Assembly (NCBI GenBank): GCA_045644765.1
Contig: JAZRHM010000025.1
Span: forward strand, 1-30,623
Direction of reading: 5' to 3'
DNA from: JAFTYO01 sp045644765
Lineage (GTDB): Bacteria > Pseudomonadota > Alphaproteobacteria > RF32 > CAG-239
DNA: 30,623 nucleotides
Shown here: positions 15,713-23,814 of the stretch, piece after piece
Layout: each line of letters begins with the position of its first letter
Position numbering within the stretch: the first letter of the stretch is position 1
The notes under the pieces: model-generated
Databases searched by the model: none
Seen by the model: only the letters and a program-made list of their open reading frames with translations
Told to the model about the DNA's origin: nothing
Position numbers and translations under genes: made by a program

Positions 15713-15934
15713 ATGAAAAAAATTTCGGTTGTTATAGCAGGAAGACACTTTACAAGCATAACTTTAGAAGAAGAATTTTATGATTTGTTGCAACAAATTG
15801 CTGTTGAGAAAAAATGCAGTATTAATTCTCTTGTAACCGAAATTGATATGAAAAGAGATGATGATAAAAATCTTTCAAGCGCAATCAGAATTTATTTATT
15901 GCAACATTTAAAAGATAAAATTAAAAGCCTGTAA
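15713..15934 (+). CDS. small ribbon-helix-helix domain protein
   Basis: 73 residues. KKISVVIAGRHFTSITLEEEFYDLLQQIA has the strand-then-helix start of an RHH fold with a basic strand. The later VTEIDM and NLSSAIRIYLLQHL match the small alphaproteobacterial RHH_4-type proteins. Such proteins dimerise, and many bind DNA; no target is known here. It begins one base after the sspB stop (TAAAATG), so the two genes are almost certainly co-transcribed and probably translationally coupled. Its stop codon lies inside the loop of the downstream hairpin terminator. Confidence 0.82.
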   Translation: MKKISVVIAGRHFTSITLEEEFYDLLQQIAVEKKCSINSLVTEIDMKRDDDKNLSSAIRIYLLQHLKDKIKSL

Positions 15935-15947
15935 AACAGGCTTTTAA
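15921..15947. terminator. bidirectional terminator between RHH gene and ftsK
   Basis: TTAAAAGCCTG (15921-15931), loop TAAAA, CAGGCTTTTAA (15937-15947). It serves both convergent genes and overlaps the last codons of the RHH gene. Confidence 0.88.
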
Positions 15948-15948
15948 T

Positions 15949-18204
15949 TTACAAAATTTCACGCCTTCCGACATGATCAGCAGGACCGACAATACCTTCT
16001 TCTTCCATGCGATCGATGAGAGCTGCGGCTCTGTTATATCCGATACGTAACTTACGTTGGATATAGCTCGTGGAAGCTTTTTTATCATTTCTGACAATGT
16101 TAACAGCTTGAGAATATAAATCTTCCTCTCCACCAGATCCCATAGATGTATTATCAAAAACAGATCCGCTATCTTTAGAGTTAAGCTCTCCGGCTGTTAC
16201 TTCTTCAATATATTCCGGTGCACGCTGTGTTTTTAAGAACTCTACAACTGCTTCAACTTCGCTGTCTTTTACAAAGCTTCCGTGAACACGAAGAGGTCTT
16301 AAACCGGCCGGCATATAAAGCATGTCTCCCATGCCTAAAAGTTGTTCTGCGCCTTGTTCACCCAAAATTGTTCTACTATCGATTTTTGATGTAACTTGGA
16401 AACTTATGCGACTCGGGAAGTTTGCTTTTATGGTTCCGGTAATTACGTCAACAGAAGGTCTTTGAGTTGACATAATAAGGTGTAAACCTGCTGCACGAGC
16501 CATCTGAGCCAAACGTTGAATCGCTGCTTCAACTTCTTTTCCGGCAACAAGCATTAAATCAGCCATTTCATCAACAACAATTACGATATATGGCAATTCT
16601 GTTGTGTCTATTTCTTGTTCTTCATAAATAGGTTTTCCTGTTTCTGCATCAAAACCTATTTGAATGGTTCTTGTAAGTTTTTCCCCGCTTTCTCTTAATT
16701 CTCTAAGCTTTTGATTATATCCTGAAATGTTGCGTACATTAAGTTGAGCCATTTTTCGGTAACGTTCTTCCATTTCTCTTACTGCCCATTTAAGACCTAT
16801 AACAGCTTTTGTAGGATCTGTTATAACCGGCGTTAAAAGGTGAGGGATTCCGTTGTACATTGAAAATTCAAGCATTTTCGGATCAATCATTATGAGTTTA
16901 CATTCTTCAGGTTTCATTCTGTAAAGAAGTGATAATATCATTGAATTAACACCAACAGATTTACCAGAACCGGTAGTTCCGGCTACCAATAAGTGAGGCA
17001 TTTTCGCTAAATCGGCATAAGTGTTCTTTCCTCCGATATCTTTACCTAAAACAATGTTTAATGTATTTTTAGTTTCTTTAAATTGCGGATCAGATAACAA
17101 GTCTTTAAGCCATACGGTTTCACGTTTGGAGTTTGGCATTTCAATACCTATTGTATTTGATCCGGGGACAACAGCAATACGAACGGAAATCGCTGACATT
17201 GAGCGAGCGATATCATCAGCCAAACTTATAACTCTGGCTGTTTTTGTTCCCGGAGCCGGTTCAAGCTCGTATAATGTAACAACAGGGCCGGGGCGTACTT
17301 TAACAATTTTACCGTTTACGCCAAATTCTTGTAAAACCTCTTCAAGTTTTAATGCTGTTGCATCAAGTTCTTTTTGACTTATTTCATTGCCACCTTTATC
17401 TTTAGGACGTGATAATAAATTGATATCAGGATAAGTATAACCATCTGATATGTTGTTTGATGTTTTTTTTGTAGGAACAGATACCTTAGCTTCTATAGCT
17501 TTAGGCTTTTCTTGTTTTTTAGGTTCTTTTATTTTGGGTTCTTTTCTTACAACAACAGTTTTCTTTCCTCTTAATGTATTGTACATCTTTAGTGTAAGCA
17601 TTACAATAAAGTGTATGGATGAAAATATGTATTTAGCAATTAATTTCAATAGCTTATACCAATTTTTAAATGTCAACCCCAAAACCATATTAAGAGCCAT
17701 GAAGCTTAGAAAGAACAATGTTATTATTAAAACTTCAAATCCGTAAGGTAAATTCAGATTAGCTATTTTAGTTTGTAGAAATCCGGCTGAAATTTGAGCA
17801 AACTTCCCACCGATAGGATAATTTCCTATAGTTTTTGGATAAACTAAATCCAATGCAGAAGAAAGTGTTATAATACCAAACATTAATGCAAACAGACGAG
17901 TTTTAAATTCTATTATTGTGTTGTAGCGTATAAGATTGTATCCCCAAATCAGAAAACCGATAGAAAAAATAGGTAAGCTAATGCCGAAACAACATAAAAT
18001 AATATCGGCCAAATTAGCTCCGAAGAGCCCTAATAAATTGGTTGGAGATAAGTTGTTATGTTGGTTGATACACGGATCTGATGAGTTATAGCTTATAAGT
18101 GATACATATATAGTTATCGCTGTTAAAACTAAAACAATACCACAAAATTTTTTAGTAAAAATATTAAAATTTCCCTGTTCTTTTTTTTTATTTTTTTTTA
18201 CCAT
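15949..18204 (-). CDS. ftsK: FtsK/SpoIIIE DNA translocase
   Basis: 751 residues. The N-terminal region holds four to five membrane segments (about residues 20-180). A short basic linker (about 205-260) follows rather than the long Pro/Gln linker of E. coli FtsK. The motor has Walker A GTTGSGKSVGVN (about 408-419) and Walker B YIVIVVDEMADLM (about 535-547). The C-terminal ~60 residues form the winged-helix gamma domain (STSYIQRKLRIGYNRAAALIDRMEEEGI), which reads KOPS sites and activates XerCD. It pumps chromosome termini through the division septum. AGAGG lies about 10 nt before the ATG and inside the end of the glycosyltransferase gene, 18 nt upstream; the two form one minus-strand unit. Confidence 0.96.
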   Translation of the reverse strand: MVKKNKKKEQGNFNIFTKKFCGIVLVLTAITIYVSLISYNSSDPCINQHNNLSPTNLLGLFGANLADIILCCFGISLPIFSIGFLIWGYNLIRYNTIIEFKTRLFALMFGIITLSSALDLVYPKTIGNYPIGGKFAQISAGFLQTKIANLNLPYGFEVLIITLFFLSFMALNMVLGLTFKNWYKLLKLIAKYIFSSIHFIVMLTLKMYNTLRGKKTVVVRKEPKIKEPKKQEKPKAIEAKVSVPTKKTSNNISDGYTYPDINLLSRPKDKGGNEISQKELDATALKLEEVLQEFGVNGKIVKVRPGPVVTLYELEPAPGTKTARVISLADDIARSMSAISVRIAVVPGSNTIGIEMPNSKRETVWLKDLLSDPQFKETKNTLNIVLGKDIGGKNTYADLAKMPHLLVAGTTGSGKSVGVNSMILSLLYRMKPEECKLIMIDPKMLEFSMYNGIPHLLTPVITDPTKAVIGLKWAVREMEERYRKMAQLNVRNISGYNQKLRELRESGEKLTRTIQIGFDAETGKPIYEEQEIDTTELPYIVIVVDEMADLMLVAGKEVEAAIQRLAQMARAAGLHLIMSTQRPSVDVITGTIKANFPSRISFQVTSKIDSRTILGEQGAEQLLGMGDMLYMPAGLRPLRVHGSFVKDSEVEAVVEFLKTQRAPEYIEEVTAGELNSKDSGSVFDNTSMGSGGEEDLYSQAVNIVRNDKKASTSYIQRKLRIGYNRAAALIDRMEEEGIVGPADHVGRREIL

Positions 18205-18222
18205 TTAAATCAATTCCTCTTA

Positions 18223-19056
18223 TTAGAGTTGAAAATTTTTCAGCTTTTCCAGGCTTATTGATACTTCTCTATCAATACATATAGATGGGTTTAATTTAAT
18301 GTTTGTAACATTTGATGCTTTGTATGCTTGATATTTAAGAATACTCGGAATATTTTTATCTTCTTTTTTCATTTGTGAAGAAATTTTTCGAATATGTTCA
18401 ATTTTTTTACTTTGACCCGGAGTGTTGTATTTGGGGCGGCATAATGTTAAAATTTCGGTTATTCCACATGAAGTCATACCTTTTCTAAATAAATACATGA
18501 CAATATCAATATTTTCTTTTTTATCATCATCATCAAGTTGTACAGGAAAAAAGTCTTTTATTTCTTCACGATTCATCATAAATGTTGATAAACATATGTT
18601 AGCAGTTTTTCCGTAATTTACTAAATTTACTTTAGTTTCAATTAAGCTGCATCCCATTGGAAGCAAATCACAATTATCATCAGCGAAAGCATAACTTGTA
18701 TGACTTAAAAAGAAATTATATCTTAGCATAAGAGCATATTGCATTGAAATTTTATAATCTACCCATATGTTCTCGGGTTCTAAAATAGCTATATAATCCC
18801 CTGTTGCTTTTGATATTGCATAACTATATGATTCTGTAGGGCCTTTAAGGGTTTTATTTAAGCATAATTTTATTCTTTTATCGCGTTTTTTGTAACGTTG
18901 TAATTTTGCTGCTGTAGAATCGGTTGAGGCATCATTGACAATAATCCATTCTAAATTAGGATAGTCTTGATATGCGAAGCTTTTATACATTGTTTCTATA
19001 TACTGTTCACAATTGTAAGCTACGGTTATCACGGATATTTTCTTATATTCTGTCAT
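18223..19056 (-). CDS. family 2 glycosyltransferase
   Basis: 277 residues from the ATG at 19056. A GTG at 19062 would add two residues; GAG sits 5-6 nt before the ATG. The N-terminal GT-A fold is clear: ISVITVAYNCEQYI, the nucleotide-binding strand EWIIVNDASTDST, and a third strand GDYIAILEPENIW where the DxD metal site normally lies. Here the metal site reads E-P-E rather than D-x-D, so activity or metal use may differ. GT2 enzymes transfer sugars from nucleotide sugars to surface glycans or lipids. The C-terminal part is not recognised and there is no membrane segment. It is the upstream partner of ftsK, an odd pairing with no evident functional link, and is divergent from fabD. Confidence 0.85.
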   Translation of the reverse strand: MTEYKKISVITVAYNCEQYIETMYKSFAYQDYPNLEWIIVNDASTDSTAAKLQRYKKRDKRIKLCLNKTLKGPTESYSYAISKATGDYIAILEPENIWVDYKISMQYALMLRYNFFLSHTSYAFADDNCDLLPMGCSLIETKVNLVNYGKTANICLSTFMMNREEIKDFFPVQLDDDDKKENIDIVMYLFRKGMTSCGITEILTLCRPKYNTPGQSKKIEHIRKISSQMKKEDKNIPSILKYQAYKASNVTNIKLNPSICIDREVSISLEKLKNFQL

Positions 19057-19111
19057 TAGCACTCAATCATGTCTTATTTTGAATTATCTGTGTCTGTTTT
19101 TTTATAAAAAC

Positions 19112-19140
19112 TTGACTTTAAATTAAAGTACACATAATTT
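19112..19140 (+). promoter_or_regulatory. fabD: promoter of fabD-fabG
   Basis: TTGACT (19112-19117), 17 nt, TAATTT (19135-19140), 34 nt before the start codon. Confidence 0.65.
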
Positions 19141-19174
19141 CTCAATAAAAGATTAATATAAGAGGAATAATTTT

Positions 19175-20119
19175 ATGAAATATGCATTTGTTTTTCCCGG
19201 TCAGGGATCTCAATTTGTCGGTATGGGTAAAGAGTTGGCTGAAAATTTTGTTACAGCTAAAGAAGTCTTTGAAGAGGTAAACGAAGCTTTAGGACAAAAT
19301 TTGTTTAAGATTATGGCGGAAGGCCCAGAAAGTGAATTAATGCTTACGGCTAATACACAACCGGCTTTGATGGCTCACTCTATGGCTGTGGTAAAAGTTT
19401 TGGAAAAAGACTTCGGGATTTCACTTAAAGACAAAGCAACTTTTGTTGCAGGCCATTCTTTAGGAGAATATTCTGCTGCATGTGCAAGTGGTGTGTTTTC
19501 TGTTTCCGATACGGCAAAATTGTTACGCATCAGAGGTGACGCAATGCAAAAAGCTGTACCTGTGGGTGTAGGTGGTATGGCAGCTGTTTTAGGTGTGTCA
19601 TTTAAGGATATTGATGCTTTAGTTGAAGCGTGTGCTGATGAAAATAATGTATGCGTGGCAGCAAATGATAATTCTGATGGGCAAGTGGTGTTATCAGGTC
19701 ATATAGGTGCAATAGATAAGGCTGTGGAAATTGCTTCTGAGTTTGGAGCTAAACGTTGTGTTAAGCTATCTGTTAGTGCTCCTTTTCATAGCCCACTGAT
19801 GCAACCTGCAGCAGAAACAATGGCAAGGGCTTTGATGCAAGTGGAAAGTCGTAATGCTCAAATTCCGCTTATTTCAAATGTTTTAGCTAAACCGGTTACG
19901 GATAATAAAGAGATTATAAAAAACTTAATATCCCAAGTGACCGGTACTGTAAGATGGCGGGAAACCGTCAGTTTTATGCAAGAACAAGGCATTACGGATA
20001 TTGTTGAAATCGGTGCCGGAAAAGTTCTTTCAGGAATCGCCAAAAGAAGCGCTAAAGAAATTAATTCTGTTTCTGTTGGCACAATAGCCGAAATAGAAGA
20101 ATTGGCAAAAAATTTATAA
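19175..20119 (+). CDS. fabD: malonyl-CoA:ACP transacylase
   Basis: 314 residues, standard FabD length. Signatures: FVFPGQGSQFVGMG near the start, the nucleophile elbow AGHSLGEYSA (Ser near residue 94) and the catalytic His in SAPFHSPLM (about 202). The conserved Arg in LLRIRGDAMQ binds the malonyl carboxylate. It loads malonyl groups on acyl carrier protein for fatty-acid synthesis in the cytoplasm. AGAGGAAT precedes the ATG. It is 21 nt from fabG and shares its transcript. acpP and fabF, often next in such clusters, do not follow. Confidence 0.97.
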   Translation: MKYAFVFPGQGSQFVGMGKELAENFVTAKEVFEEVNEALGQNLFKIMAEGPESELMLTANTQPALMAHSMAVVKVLEKDFGISLKDKATFVAGHSLGEYSAACASGVFSVSDTAKLLRIRGDAMQKAVPVGVGGMAAVLGVSFKDIDALVEACADENNVCVAANDNSDGQVVLSGHIGAIDKAVEIASEFGAKRCVKLSVSAPFHSPLMQPAAETMARALMQVESRNAQIPLISNVLAKPVTDNKEIIKNLISQVTGTVRWRETVSFMQEQGITDIVEIGAGKVLSGIAKRSAKEINSVSVGTIAEIEELAKNL

Positions 20120-20140
20120 CTTTTAATAAAGGATAATAAC

Positions 20141-20878
20141 ATGTTTAGATTAGATGGAAAAGTAGCTTTAATTACCGGTGCAGCTGGTGGTTTGGGTGAT
20201 AAAATTGCACGTACATTGCACGCTCAAGGAGCTAAATTGGCTTTAACTGATATGCGTTTAGAACCGATGGAACAGCTTAAAAAAGAACTCGGTGATAATG
20301 TGGAATGCTTTGTAGCAAATCTTTCAAAACCGGAAGAAATTGCAGAATTAATTAAAAATGTGGAAGAAAAGTTTGGCCAAGTGGATATTTTGGTAAACAA
20401 TGCCGGTTTGACACGTGATAATTTATTTATGCGCATGAGTGATGAAGATTGGCAACTTGTTTTAGATGTTAATCTTTCAGCCGGTTTTAAACTTGCAAAA
20501 GCTTGCATCAGAGGTATGATGAAAAGAAGATATGGTCGTGTTATCGGTATAGCTTCAGTTGTCGGTGTTATGGGAAATGCAGGGCAAGCTAACTATTCTG
20601 CTTCAAAAGCCGGTATGATTGCTATGAATAAATGTTTGGCTCAGGAAGTTGGTTCTCGCGGAATTACAGTTAACTCTGTTGCTCCAGGATTTATTAGAAC
20701 AGCTATGACTGATGTTTTACCTGATGACGTAAAAGCTGCTCTTTTGAATAAAATTCCGGAAGGAAAACTTGGAGAAGCACAAGATATTGCCAATGCTGTC
20801 GCTTTCTTAGCTTCTGATGAAGCTCAATATATTACCGGTCAGACATTACATGTTAATGGCGGTATGGCGATGATTTAA
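20141..20878 (+). CDS. fabG: 3-oxoacyl-ACP reductase
   Basis: 245 residues, a classical short-chain dehydrogenase. The NADPH-binding GxxxGxG appears as TGAAGGLG, followed by NNAG (about 86-89), the catalytic YSASKAG (Tyr about 150, Lys about 154) with the preceding Ser in IASVVG, and the C-terminal ITGQTLHVNGGMAM that marks FabG. The first Gly-rich motif ends GGLGDK where many FabG proteins have GGIG. It reduces beta-ketoacyl-ACP in the elongation cycle. Last gene of the fabD unit, closed by a strong terminator. Confidence 0.95.
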   Translation: MFRLDGKVALITGAAGGLGDKIARTLHAQGAKLALTDMRLEPMEQLKKELGDNVECFVANLSKPEEIAELIKNVEEKFGQVDILVNNAGLTRDNLFMRMSDEDWQLVLDVNLSAGFKLAKACIRGMMKRRYGRVIGIASVVGVMGNAGQANYSASKAGMIAMNKCLAQEVGSRGITVNSVAPGFIRTAMTDVLPDDVKAALLNKIPEGKLGEAQDIANAVAFLASDEAQYITGQTLHVNGGMAMI

Positions 20879-20893
20879 GCTTTTAGCAATTAT

Positions 20894-20928
20894 AAGCTCC
20901 TTACTTTTTCAAGTAAGGAGCTTTTTTT
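20894..20928 (+). terminator. terminator of fabD-fabG
   Basis: AAGCTCCTTACTT (20894-20906), TTTC loop, AAGTAAGGAGCTT (20911-20923), then a T-run to 20928. A textbook intrinsic terminator. Confidence 0.95.
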
Positions 20929-21020
20929 ATAACGTTTTATGCGTAAGCTCTTAAAATTTTATTAAGCTTTAATGTGTAAAAGATAAACTCACATAAATAA
21001 TGTTCGGTATGGAGGATTTT

Positions 21021-22319
21021 ATGAAAAAATATATGTCTCTTGCAGTAGTGTTGCTAAGTGTTACCAATGCTCAAGCTTCAGTTGATCAATTTAATTCGAC
21101 TGAGGGGAATAATACCATAGATGTTATGGAAATTAAAGATGGTAAAAAAATTACATGTGAAGTTGAGAAAAATATACGTTTTTGTAAAGATGATAAAGGA
21201 TTACCTTATACAGGTGTTGCTTATGTGGAATATGAAAATAATAATAAACAAAGAGAAGAAACATATAAAGATGGTATATTGGACGGTTTATTAACTGCAT
21301 ATTATCAAAACGGACAATTAAGAGAACAGGTAAATTATAGAAAAGGTCTACCTGAAGGGGTTGCAAAAGTTTATTATGAAAATTCTAACCTTAAAAACGA
21401 AATCACTTATATGAACGGAAAATTAAACGGTATTACGAAATCATATTATGAAGATGGAAGTTTGCAAAAAGAAGGTGTTTATAAAGACGGTAAATTAAAT
21501 GGTTATGCTAAAACATATTATAAAAATGGGCAACTTCAGTCAGAAGAAAATTATACAGATAATAAAATTAACGGAGAAGCTGTACAATACTATGAAAGTG
21601 GAAAAATTTATAAAAAAACAAGTTTAACCAATGGTATTCTAAATGGTAAATCTATTGTCTATAATGAAAATGGCGATATACTTTCTGAAGCTAATTTAAA
21701 AAATGGTAAGTTTGATGGAATATTTAGAGAATTTTATGATAACTCACATGTGAAAGTAGAGGGTTTTTTCTCTGATGATATGAAAAACGGCCCGTTTGTT
21801 GCTTATTATGAAAATGGTCAAATGCACGTAAGAGAAAATTATAAAAATAATATAAAAAATGGCTTGTTTGTTGAGTATTATGATAATGGGCAAATTAAAT
21901 CGGAAGTTATGTACAAAGATAATAAAAAAGAAGGAACGGAAAAAAAATTTTATGAAAATGGTCAATTAAAAATAATTTCTGATTATGTTAATGGCATGGT
22001 TAATGGGTTTTCTAAAGAATATTATGAAAACGGAGAAGTTAAATTTTCGGCAAATTATAAAAATAATAAAATGGAAGGTCGAAAATATATGTACTATGAA
22101 ACAGGTGTCCTTATGGCTGAAGGAAACTTTATAGATGATAAGCCGGATGGAATTGTTAAAGTTTACAATGAACAAGGACAACTTATATCTGAAACAACAT
22201 TCAAAAATGGTGAAATTGTTGAACAAAAAGAAATTAAAAATGCAACACAAGTTGTTGAAGAATTAAAATCAGATAAAACGGAAGTTTCTGAAAATAAAGT
22301 TACTGAAGATAAAAAATAA
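21021..22319 (+). CDS. secreted MORN/YwqK-type repeat protein
   Basis: 432 residues. The ATG at 21021 is chosen because GGAGG lies 5 nt before it and a signal peptide begins there (MKKYMSLAVVLLSVTNAQA, cleaved before SVDQ). An ATG at 21000 would add seven residues and bury the signal. After a short region with two cysteines (TCEVEKNIRFC), 14 consecutive units of exactly 24 residues run from about residue 66 to 401. Their consensus is YYENGQLKSE..YK.GK.NG, the MORN_2/YwqK antitoxin-type repeat, which predicts a long beta-solenoid of hairpins. The C-terminal ~30 residues are charged and disordered. The Sec signal places it in the periplasm or outside. Despite the family name, no toxin gene is adjacent. 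Single-gene unit; partner unknown. Confidence 0.88.
   Translation: MKKYMSLAVVLLSVTNAQASVDQFNSTEGNNTIDVMEIKDGKKITCEVEKNIRFCKDDKGLPYTGVAYVEYENNNKQREETYKDGILDGLLTAYYQNGQLREQVNYRKGLPEGVAKVYYENSNLKNEITYMNGKLNGITKSYYEDGSLQKEGVYKDGKLNGYAKTYYKNGQLQSEENYTDNKINGEAVQYYESGKIYKKTSLTNGILNGKSIVYNENGDILSEANLKNGKFDGIFREFYDNSHVKVEGFFSDDMKNGPFVAYYENGQMHVRENYKNNIKNGLFVEYYDNGQIKSEVMYKDNKKEGTEKKFYENGQLKIISDYVNGMVNGFSKEYYENGEVKFSANYKNNKMEGRKYMYYETGVLMAEGNFIDDKPDGIVKVYNEQGQLISETTFKNGEIVEQKEIKNATQVVEELKSDKTEVSENKVTEDKK
21216..22223 (+). repeat. 14 tandem 72-bp units (24 residues each)
   Basis: Fourteen units without a single insertion or deletion: 14 x 72 = 1008 bases. Conserved positions are Y5-Y6, N8-G9, E13, Y17, G20 and a terminal N/D/E-G. 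DNA is diverged between units, so the exact spacing reflects structural constraint rather than recent duplication. Confidence 0.88.
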
Positions 22320-22329
22320 TAAACAAAAA

Positions 22330-22384
22330 CACGTAAAATGAACAATTCGTAAATTACGAAAATCCATTTTACGTGCGTTTTTTT
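22330..22384. terminator. bidirectional double-stem terminator
   Basis: CACGTAAAATG (22330-22340) pairs with CATTTTACGTG (22365-22375). A second perfect stem TTCGTAA/TTACGAA (22346-22352, 22354-22360) nests in the loop. A T-run at 22378-22384 serves the plus-strand gene, and an A-run left of the stem (U on the other strand) serves the minus-strand membrane protein. Confidence 0.82.
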
Positions 22385-22898
22385 AGATGTCAGCTTTTTC
22401 GACACAGATTGCAACTTCGATTTTAATTCTTTTGCGTTGCTCTAGATCTAAATAAGCTACCTCTCGTGCGCGGTAAAAGTGCTTTTTGTAAATAACTTTA
22501 ACGGTGGTGTCTTTTTTTTCATAACCGGTATTTTTCATAATAACCGGTGTTAAGAAATGTCCTTCTTTAATTTGTCCCAGAACAAAGTCTTCTTCAGCAT
22601 GAATAATCTGACAATCATAAACTTTATTTTTCTTAATGACACAAATCACAGCACCGGAAATTTGCAGTGCAAGAGCAAAATACATGAATAAACAGTATCC
22701 GCACCAAGCAAGCCACCCGACAACTGAGGTTATTGGCCACCAAATTGGGGTAAGACAACACAGTGTTAAAACCGTAAACTGAAAACCTACTTGGAAATAT
22801 ACACCAAATTGGCTTCGTGGATTTGTTAACATTGATGCTAAAAATGAAATTTGAGCATACAAAATTAAAACAAATAAAAAAACAACATAATCACCCAT
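22383..22898 (-). CDS. small membrane protein of unknown function
   Basis: 171 residues. The N-terminal half has about three membrane segments (residues ~4-22, ~34-58 and ~60-88, the last two rich in W, C and aromatic residues). A soluble C-terminal domain of about 80 residues follows (VYDCQIIHAEEDFVLGQIKEGHFLTPVIM...), probably beta-rich and ending in a basic stretch and IEVAICVEKADI. I do not recognise a family. The ATG at 22898 gives the first membrane segment at once; no strong Shine-Dalgarno is visible. It lies between two hairpin terminators, so it is transcribed alone. Confidence 0.7.
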   Translation of the reverse strand: MGDYVVFLFVLILYAQISFLASMLTNPRSQFGVYFQVGFQFTVLTLCCLTPIWWPITSVVGWLAWCGYCLFMYFALALQISGAVICVIKKNKVYDCQIIHAEEDFVLGQIKEGHFLTPVIMKNTGYEKKDTTVKVIYKKHFYRAREVAYLDLEQRKRIKIEVAICVEKADI

Positions 22899-22964
22899 GG
22901 AATAATAAGTTTAATGGTTAAATAATAAATTTCTGATTATAGAAAACATCTACAATTTGCTAAT

Positions 22965-23001
22965 AAAACACTCCGTTGGTTGAAACCGACGGAGTGTTTT
23001 T
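22965..23001. terminator. long hairpin terminator
   Basis: AAAACACTCCGTTGGTT (22965-22981) pairs with AACCGACGGAGTGTTTT (22984-23000), with one G-U pair and a tiny loop. It ends the minus-strand gene 23027-23530; a T-run also follows on the plus strand. Confidence 0.85.
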
Positions 23002-23026
23002 ATACATTACATATAAAAGACTATGA

Positions 23027-23530
23027 TTAAAATACTACCTCATAGGTTCCAACGTAACGTATTTTTGCGACCTCATCAGTAGAGTACATATCAGCATCTA
23101 CATGATTTTCGAAGAACTTGGCAATCCAGTTGAACTCACTTCTATATAGTGTTCTTGTGAAGTAAGCTCCTTCTATGATAGGAAGGTTCAAACTTGACAA
23201 CTCACTATTCAAAGCATCAAGAATAGGGTGAAGAGCTCTCCATACACTGACTACAGGTACGTTTTCTTCATCAATCCCGATGCGAGTGGTTTCTTCTTGC
23301 TCATCAGTTTCCAAATATACATTGGAGCCAGCGTAAGGAAAAATTCCAACAACATTCTTCTCGCGCCCCTGTGCGTAAGATAAACGAAATTGTTTTCCGT
23401 CTTCTTCTACCAATAAGTCAAATTGATGCTCAATGACTTCTTGGTTCTTGTTCTCTTGCATTGCTGTTGCAATGTTTTCGAGTGAAATCTCGTGAGATTT
23501 CTCGACATTTTTGTTAATAATCTTGTTCAT
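23027..23530 (-). CDS. hypothetical soluble acidic protein, atypical composition
   Basis: 167 residues, no signal peptide, no membrane segment and no motif that I recognise. Acidic and hydrophobic segments alternate (FDLLVEEDGKQFRLSYAQG, VSVWRALHPILDALNSELS, GAYFTRTLYRSEFNWIAKFF). The end reads as a strand, IRYVGTYEVVF. Base composition is richer in GC than the neighbours: three 60-base rows I counted (23041, 23281, 23341) hold 75 G/C of 180, against 18 of 60 in a trkH row (10921). The gene has its own terminator and a possible promoter, so it is monocistronic. The even coding texture and clean boundaries support a real gene; function unknown, possibly acquired. Confidence 0.75.
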   Translation of the reverse strand: MNKIINKNVEKSHEISLENIATAMQENKNQEVIEHQFDLLVEEDGKQFRLSYAQGREKNVVGIFPYAGSNVYLETDEQEETTRIGIDEENVPVVSVWRALHPILDALNSELSSLNLPIIEGAYFTRTLYRSEFNWIAKFFENHVDADMYSTDEVAKIRYVGTYEVVF

Positions 23531-23584
23531 ACTATATATGATTTTATTTAGTTAATAATTGACATAGATTTAATTATATATACT

Positions 23585-23614
23585 CATATATACCTGAAAA
23601 ATAAAATATTGCAA
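23585..23614 (-). promoter_or_regulatory. candidate promoter of the gene at 23027-23530
   Basis: On the minus strand, TTGCAA (23614-23609), an 18-nt spacer, then TATATG (23590-23585). Moderate match. Confidence 0.4.
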
Positions 23615-23675
23615 CAAAAAAATGCCGAATAATTATTTGCTTCATTAAAACTATCAGATAATTTATGAAAAAAAC

Positions 23676-23704
23676 TTGCATTTAAAAAAAAAAAGAACTA
23701 TTAT
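23676..23704 (+). promoter_or_regulatory. promoter of the DUF4167 operon
   Basis: TTGCAT (23676-23681), a 17-nt spacer that is almost all A, TATTAT (23699-23704). It leaves a ~105-nt leader that includes a small hairpin, TTAAGCT/AGCTTAA (23777-23793). Confidence 0.65.
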
Positions 23705-23814
23705 AAGGTCAAGTGCAAGGTTGTGTTTGTTTTTAATATGCACTTTACTTTCATTTTAATTGACTAATTTTAACCCTTAAGCTTTTAGCTTAAATTTTGT
23801 GATTGTATATAACT

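Noticed and set aside
17021..17377. 118-residue open frame on the plus strand inside ftsK
   Set aside because: Complement of the FtsK motor region; no start signal and no family resemblance.
21021..22319. Toxin-antitoxin locus because of YwqK-type repeats
   Set aside because: There is no adjacent toxin gene, the protein has a signal peptide, and strong terminators isolate it on both sides.
23559..23564. Perfect TTGACA as a plus-strand promoter
   Set aside because: No acceptable -10 follows at 16-18 bases, and a better promoter for the next gene lies at 23676.
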